Under the pieces are notes generated by a model that was not told the DNA's origin, ran no database searches, and worked only from the letters and a program-made list of their open reading frames with translations. From contig JAAAUF010000474.1 of assembly GCA_015499985.1 (NCBI GenBank), positions 5,300 to 31,774 on the forward strand: 26,475 nucleotides of DNA, read 5' to 3'. This document shows, piece after piece, positions 20,463-26,475 of the stretch. Each line of letters starts with the position of its first letter. Position 1 is the stretch's first letter. Source of the stretch: Haplosporangium gracile (taxonomy: Eukaryota > Mortierellomycota > Mortierellomycetes > Mortierellales > Mortierellaceae). A program made the translations under genes and the position numbers.

Positions 20463-21280
20463 GGTGTCTGTGATGACAGGCGTAGTGGAGCAAATTGTAT
20501 CCGAAAGAGAAGGTACAGACGAGTGTGGAGGGTAGAGTGAGAAGTAAGAGTGGAAGAAAAAAAAATACGAGTGGGAAGAATTGAGTGAGAGAAGAAAGTA
20601 AAGTAGAGATTGCCGAGATGAAAGAAAAGAAAAAAACGATGAACGAAAAGAATTTATAGCGAGAAGAAAAGAGGGAAGGATAATCGACTAGAAATAGCAA
20701 AGTCTACAGAAAAAGTCACACGGATACGGAGGGAGTGCAAAAGAATTAAAAAGATGAAATTGGGGAGTGATGTCAAGTGTCAATTGTCAAACAGGTCCGG
20801 AAATGGGGCCCCTGTCAAGAAAAAGCAGGATTTGCGGTGTTTCATTTTTCAAAAAATTGCCACCAAATTTCACTAAACCTTAGTTTTACACTCTTCCACA
20901 CACTCACACACTCACACACTCACACACACATCCCTTGTTTTGTGCGCAAGCCAGCATATGGGTCTATTTCCTATTGCATTGTTACAGCTAATGACTGTTG
21001 TCAATGTGGTTATTGGCATGATCTTTTCTTAGACGTTTCTAAAGTTCTTCCGTAATGAAAGTTATGCAATTGGCTTTTTTTTTTTTTAATTGATGAATAT
21101 GTAGCTGCATAGCAAAAAATAATCCGCCCACCTTCCACCGAGCTAACCCCAAACTCCAAGAACCCAAAGTAATTGCTGGCTGAAACGCAAAGCAGAGATC
21201 CAATTACTCGGGAACATACACCACGAGCTCAGCCGACCACTGTGTGCTAGAAACAGCAACGTCACTTAGCACGCCCGAAC
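20463..21280. promoter_or_regulatory. Upstream region of the intact F-box gene
   Basis: No gene is supported. The first 250 bases are CT-rich on the F-box sense strand, like other leaders here. A CACACACT-type repeat lies at 20897-20930. The far part (21060-21280) is the 3' flank of the broken F-box copy to the right. Confidence 0.5.
20897..20930. repeat. CACACT/CA simple repeat
   Basis: About four units of CACACACT running into a plain CA tract. Confidence 0.85.
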
Positions 21281-23351
21281 TCATTCTCTTTCAGCCTTGC
21301 CGATCCTGTGGCTTACTCTCGCGAAACTCATCAACTCCAGTTGGGGAAGACTCAAGAGCTCACCAAATCCAGACGCTAACGAGAGCTCAAGCGTATCCAC
21401 ACAACAACGCTTCTTCTTTTTGGCACCCCACGTTCTTCCAATGTCAATCTGGCGAAGATATTGGAGTCGTGCCAATCGCTAATAGATTCTTTCTCGAGCT
21501 TCAGTGCCACATGTTGTATTTGTTCCTGGACTCTTGTCTTTTCTACCTATAGACCTATAGATCTCGTGATCCGAGTATATTTCGTGAGTGGCTCTAGTCG
21601 GTGACTAATAATGCTCTGAATCCTGCGCATCTCCTTATCCAACTCCAAGACTTCTCGCTCCACATCAGTCTCCGGATTCCCACCCATCTTGTCCAACACA
21701 TGCATCTGCCACGCACTCAACCAAGGAACACCAACAACCTTCATGTCCAATTCCTCGATGCCACGGCAACTCCACTCTGGCCCATCTATTATGTCCTCTG
21801 CCCGAACCTTATGCCCTTTGCCAAGACACTTCTTTAACTTGGAGCACCTAACAAAAAGTGCGTTCAGTTCCTGTGAACACTCCCCCTGCAGATCGAACCG
21901 TGCATACTGAAGGTCCTTGCATGTCCTTGCCAGCTCGGTCAACACGCGCCCGTCAAGAAAACCTTCACTAATCTCCAACAGAACCAAGAACGGCATCTGG
22001 GCGATACAAGAGTCCAGATCGCATGTCGTGAAGGAGCTGGTGTTAATGTTCAGGCTGCGGAGACGGTACTCTCTGTCCTCCTCGTAAATGATCTCCTCTG
22101 CCCTCAACGGCGCCCTATCACCAAGCTCATACTCAGAGTCCAATCGCTCCAAAGCAGGAAATGCCCACAGGAGTTGTCGTAGTTCATAAGCGCTCTTGAT
22201 AGGGACGGATCGGTCGATTTCTGTTATCCTGGGGAACCTGATTCGAGAGCGCAGAAAGTCAAGGTGGGACTGGCGTTGAATTGAAAGACATATCAGAGAA
22301 GAATGCTCAAGAATATTCTCTGTCTAGAATGAAGTAGTGCTGACGAGAGTGTTGTACTTATAGTAGTTGTTTTTGAGGATCCTGCTTCGAGCTTGTTTGA
22401 TTGATAGTTGGTGCAAGTCCGGAAAGGCGACAACGGTGGCCCGGAGTTGACTAGCTGTGATCGACACTTTTTGAAAGTTCAGAATCCGAAGCGCCTGATG
22501 TGGAGATGCTAATTGGTCTGCTCCTGTGTCAATGTACGCCCTGTCCAAATGAACGAATGAGTCCAGGTTGGGTAAAAGTTATGGAATATAAAGTTGTCGG
22601 CGTTCATCCCCAGCTCCAAATACTGAAGCCTTGGCAGTCTTGACAGAGTGTCGACCAGAAACGACTCGCTCACGGACGTAAGAAGCGGCATTTTTGACTC
22701 CTCCAAGGATCCACCCTACCCCTCCTGCTCTTTCGGAGGTTGAGTCGCGAGTAAGTTGACATAGCAAAGACTGCTGTACTCACGATAAGTGGGACGACTG
22801 AGACGACGTAACGCAGAGTTCATAAACACCACCAGCCAATATGCCCTTGTTAAATTCAGTCTTGCCTGATCTCCCCCTGCGAACGCCGCCTCGGGCACCA
22901 TAAGCTCCAACGGGCTCTTCTCCACAATCGTCGCCAACATCATCGAGATCCAAGTATTGCTCTTATTGATATCGCTCTCCTCGTCATCAGCATCCAGTTC
23001 CCAGAAATCTAGCTCCAGCGTCAGTGAATGAAGTCCAGTCAAGGGAGCCTCGAGTGCAGCAATAAAGACCATCTTATCCTCGACAGTCAGGTGGCGGATG
23101 TGCTGGCTGTGCTGCTTCATCAAGGCCGTAAGTCGTTCCTGTTGTTCGATAAAATTGCCCTCTTCACCGGTCTTAGACAGACCCCGGGAGTCAAGAAGGT
23201 GGCGCCAGAGCTTGCGAGTGATGCCGAAGTTGTGCCAAATACAAGGGGCAAAAACGGCGCTCCACTGGCGGCAGACGGTGGTGCAGGCGAGGAGTGAGTC
23301 GATGTCAAGGTGCAATCCGATGGCAGCAAGGATCGCTGGTACATCTGTCAT
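21281..23351 (-). pseudogene. Near full-length F-box/LRR-like gene, broken
   Basis: The N-terminus from the ATG at 23351 is a good F-box (LAAIGLHLDIDSLLACTTVC, then RQWSAVFAPCIWHNF), and the rest follows the intact copy to its end near 21281. The lesions I see are: an in-frame TAG at 22716-22718, with homologous sequence continuing in the same frame (LPRLQYLELGMNADNF); a deletion near 22580, about 10 nt relative to the intact copy, that shifts the frame before NLDSFVHL; a TAG at 22324-22326; a TAG at 21547-21549; and a frameshift near 21480 before RLARLQYLRQIDIG. No intron I tried restores the frame: a good GTGAGT donor near 22783 leads into the wrong phase. Long stretches remain well conserved, so the decay looks recent. 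A spliced, partly functional gene is possible but less likely. Confidence 0.75.
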
Positions 23352-23774
23352 GGCTGATTAGGGTGGCATGTGTGAAGGAATCGCTGGTGACCCCTCGAGG
23401 AGCGAGCGTAATGAAACTTGGCAGAGTTAGTGAACTGGTGTGTAATTGGGTCTGGCAGGGTAGCTTGGTTGGACAGTAGGGAGGAGGAACGAGAAAGCGG
23501 AGTGAAAGTGAAAGTGCGCGTGACAGCGTGTGACTGTTTTGACGCGTCTACTTGAATTTTTCAATTTTCAGCGCGCAAAATTATCAAAGTGCTCGTTAGT
23601 GCCCTACTTGCCTGCGAGCCTAACACTCAACGAAATGACCCGGGATTATGATTATGGTACTGACCATTCATCAACAATCAAAACATGGACCTTCGCCGCG
23701 AAATTTAATTTGATCCGCAAAAGGAAGAGTTTAATTTACTTCGTCTTTATTTATAGTCCGTTTTGTCGATATCG
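23352..23774. other. Spacer between the two broken F-box copies
   Basis: This is the former promoter region of the 23351 copy. I see no gene. The plus-strand frame that crosses it continues antisense through the 3' end of the next broken copy and looks fortuitous. Confidence 0.5.
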
Positions 23775-25743
23775 AACTTTGGCTGAAAGAAACAAATCTC
23801 CTTGGGATGCTCCAGAGCACCCCGTCCTCCAGGACTACACATTAGACTGGACTCAAGGCCGTCGAATCGCTCAGTCTCCCAATGGGACGGTCAGGCTCAG
23901 AGATAAAGCAGATCTGCCGGAGTTGTATCTAATACCCCAGGCGTTGGTATACCTTTCGTTGGATCGCATGAGAGGCTCATCGCTGCTCCAGTGCTTCGGC
24001 TTCGTCGGGTGTCAGCCCATGTCCGAGCTACTGAAATCTTTGGTGGGCCTTCTCTGGGTCAATATTTTACAGTTCCCCAACAGTGGTCGCTCCGTCAGTT
24101 GCCGCCTTGAGCCATAATGGATCGAGTGACCATAACTTGTCCAACAGCTTCTCCTGATCCCTCGTCGGTCTCGGGACATCAAACACCTCGATGTCTAGTT
24201 TCTCGAGTCCAACACAGGACCATTCGGCACGCTCGATCAAATCCTCTGCCAGAACAACATGATCACTGCCCTCACAAGTCTTCAAACCGATGGTGTCCTC
24301 GATTAAAAGATCCACCATCTCGTGACCGTCGTCCTCCTGAAGAACAAAATAGAATCGTTTCAGGCTCCTGCAAACCTTGACGATGGTAGAAAGAGAGTTC
24401 GCCCATCGATAATGCATTTATAGATGCAAAGCTTGACGAGAAAAGGCATGCGGACGATGATGGCGTGCATTCTAGGCATATATACTTCCGCGGATTGTAG
24501 GGCCAACACTCGAATAGAATGGATGACGATCTCTTCTTTATCTTCTTCCTCGGCACTGGCGAACTCCGAGACTGTACCCCAACATTCATATACCTCTAAA
24601 GCGAGGAACGTCCACAAAACTTATCGGACGATACTAGGACCGACAATCTTGGAATATAATCTCATTTTCTTGGTTCTTGGGAACCTGACCTGTGAGTTCA
24701 AAAGCTTGGTGGTGTGGCTTCGATAGCTGGTAAAGGCAAAAGATTCCAGAGACGGGTACTCCAGGACATTCGTAGGAGTTTCCATGTTGACACCACCGTT
24801 TTCGGCACCGTCGTCGTCGCCGATGTAACCGTCCTTGTCATTTTTGAATCGCAGGATGGAGAAATGTCGTAGGTTCGGGAATGCCACAACACACGCTCTG
24901 AGCTGCTCGATCTCTATAGCCTGACTAAATTTTAGACTCTTAAGTTTTGGATAAGGTGCCAGTTGAATGGCGACCGCATCAGAGAAGACCTCGTCGGAGT
25001 GAACAAACGATGTGACGTTGGGCAGAGGGTGGGAAGGTTGCTGAGAAGATAGTTGTCGATGTAGAACCCAATGTTGACATGACGGACCGATGTAAGCCTT
25101 CCAAACACCCTGTCCAGGAAACCCTTGGCCATCAGTTCTGGGGGTGGCACTGATTTACGGTACTTGTCTGCACCCCAATTGACTTCGAGGCACAGGATGT
25201 GCCAGTTCCATTCGAACACTAGGTGTTGCAGGCCAGGATTTTCCAGAACCAGTAACCACGATGCCCGAGTACAGGCGGTCTCGCTCCGACGGTAGTGAGA
25301 AGCGAACATCTCTCTTGACACCATAGTTTTCCACCGACTTGCTCCAGACCCAGACGCGAACGGGTTGTCACCGATTAAGCTTTTGGAAAATCCCTCCGAG
25401 AGGGTGTCGCTTGTGTTGGGGAACGTTTGCATCGTCAACGAAAGAAGATCCGTCAAGTTGCTGTCAAGAGCAGCCAGAAGAGCCGCGTTGTTGGTAACCG
25501 TCAAGTGACGAATATGATGCTTTTTGTGGCGCCAAAGAAGTGTTGCGATGTGTTGTCGACGGTCACCCTCCCTTCCACTGCAGGCAATGATCCGCTTGTG
25601 AGGATTCACGCACGGATTGGCGGTACGCCATAGATATCGGCTGAAGATTTTCTCCAGTCTCGGTAGACTGAAGCGCAGGCGAGGTGGGATTCTGCGTCAA
25701 GATATGGGGCGATGTTTTCGAGGATCTCGGGAAGCACAATCAT
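23775..25743 (-). pseudogene. Near full-length F-box/LRR-like gene, broken
   Basis: The ATG at 25743 starts an F-box (MIVLPEILENIAPYLDAESH, then LACASVYRDW). Homology to the intact copy continues to about 23775 in several frames. Lesions: one base appears to be missing in the A run after RDWRK (about 25640), as the other frame continues IFSRYLWRT; a one-base deletion near 25040 before NVTSFVH; a TAA at 24621-24623 where the neighbouring copy has CAA (Gln); and a one-base shift near 24405 before STIVKVCRSL. In the far 3' end (about 24000-23775), RKVYQRLGY, stop, IQLRQICF still matches RKVFSKLARLTQLEEIDF. At least two of the lesions sit in homopolymer-like sequence, so some could be assembly errors, but the TAA and the degraded 3' end argue for a real pseudogene. 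Confidence 0.8.
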
Positions 25744-26475
25744 GATCGAGAACGAGGCAGCGGAGAAGGGGGGGGAGTAGATCCTTTTTTTTTCTGGGTG
25801 AAAAAAAGAAAAGAAGAACGTGACCAGGAGAGCAGTCTCGCTCGATTTCTCTACTTTTTGCATTGTAGACCATCACCCCCTCCCCCGATCAATCACCTCT
25901 CATCTCTTCCCATTCTCCAACGGCCGCATCATTCAATCCCCTTCCACGTTTTATCTCTTTCCTGTTTTCTTTTCTTTTGTTCGCTTTGCTTGGCAAATCA
26001 TCACAGATACAGGAAACGACATTTTTTATTTACTTGTCAGACTGGTATCAAAAATCAAAAGTTAGGTGTATACAATCGCATAGAAACAGGTATTATTAAA
26101 CTGATTGGGATGGAGGGTCCCCTCGTTTTTGACTATTTTTGTTTTTGTGTTTGGCAAATCTGGAAATAAAAAGGGATGAGGTGCATGCGCACAAAAAAAA
26201 TACAAGGAAAGAAGCAGCAACAAAAAAAAAGAAAACAACAATTAGAAAAACGGAAAAGGGAAGTGGGCAAAGTGGAAAAGGACGGACGCATCGATCGATC
26301 GAACAAAAGGGCTAAAATCAAATAATGGCACGATTTGGGACGTTATTCCTACCACCACTATCACCGCCACCAGAACTAGAACTAGTACTACTGTTGTTGT
26401 TGTTGGTGTTATTGTTGTTGTTGTTGTTGTTGTTGTTGAGAAAGGAACTTGAATGGAATTCATCCACATATGCTT
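25744..26475. other. Upstream flank of the outer F-box copy, to window end
   Basis: No supported gene. It contains the former promoter and leader of the 25743 copy, with T/A-rich simple sequence at 26190-26245 and a GTT microsatellite near the right edge. Open frames are low-complexity. Confidence 0.5.
26392..26438. repeat. Imperfect (TGT)n microsatellite
   Basis: About 15 TGT units interrupted at TGGTGTTAT (26404-26412). Third tract of this motif in the window. Confidence 0.9.

Noticed and set aside
22324..22357. Tiny intron (GTACAA...TCTAG, 34 nt) in the same copy
   Set aside because: Too short for the introns seen here and it shifts the frame into an early stop.
22716..22784. Intron (GTGAGT...GGTAG) removing the first stop in the 23351 F-box copy
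   Set aside because: It would be well formed, but the phase leads into a frame that abandons the conserved sequence LPRLQYLELGMNADNF, so it does not rescue the gene.
23530..24117. 195-codon plus-strand open frame
   Set aside because: Its 3' half runs antisense to the 3' end of the broken F-box copy (minus strand still reads RKVYQRLGY..IQLRQICF). It has no recognised domain, and is most likely a fortuitous frame.
1..26475. tRNA, rRNA, spliceosomal RNA, CRISPR or transposon signatures
   Set aside because: Scanned for T-loop, U-snRNA and terminal-inverted-repeat motifs by eye and found none convincing; a covariance-model scan would be needed to exclude small RNAs.

Overview
The window looks like nuclear DNA of a filamentous fungus. 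My best guess is an early-diverging lineage of Mortierella type (Mucoromycota). The evidence is short GT-AG introns (about 100-134 nt) interrupting a fungal-type LAMMER kinase, an mS38/Cox24-type mitochondrial ribosomal protein, a paxillin-like LIM protein, and long CT-rich 5' flanks with abundant GTT, GA and A/T microsatellites. The genus is inferred from style only and could be wrong. There are no prokaryotic operons, CRISPR arrays, rRNA or tRNA genes that I can recognise.

Layout. Positions 1-786 hold no gene. An unrecognised, possibly organelle-targeted low-complexity protein lies at 787-1860 (-) and may have an upstream coding exon at 2162-2374. mS38 lies at 3575-4564 (-), with one intron that is best read as GC-AG. 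A divergent 1.4 kb spacer containing a long inverted repeat separates it from a nine-exon LAMMER/CLK dual-specificity kinase at 5951-8646 (+). Convergent with the kinase is a four-exon paxillin-like LIM protein at 9220-13976 (-), whose first intron is 1.6 kb and contains a (CT)23 tract. A 3.4 kb stretch at 13977-17387 has no convincing gene.

The right third (17.4-25.8 kb) is a same-strand array of four related F-box/leucine-rich-repeat-like loci. In the 5'-to-3' order of their own strand they are: a full-length locus broken by frameshifts and a nonsense codon (about 25743-23775); a second full-length broken locus (23351-21281); one intact 705-residue gene (20462-18345); and a 3'-terminal fragment with internal stops (about 18160-17388). 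I aligned them by eye at the protein level. This is a clear case of tandem duplication and decay around one surviving copy.

The genes do not form a functional pathway. The left two thirds hold single-copy housekeeping genes (mitochondrial translation, SR-protein/cell-cycle kinase signalling, actin/polarity scaffold), and the right third is a fast-evolving F-box cluster, presumably encoding substrate receptors for SCF ubiquitin ligases. I did not find a convincing wholly new biological system. The points most worth checking are the F-box array, the GC-AG intron with a NAGNAG acceptor in mS38, the very long CT-rich intron and possible alternative start of the LIM gene, the half-lost first LIM domain, and the nested inverted repeat in the mS38/kinase spacer.
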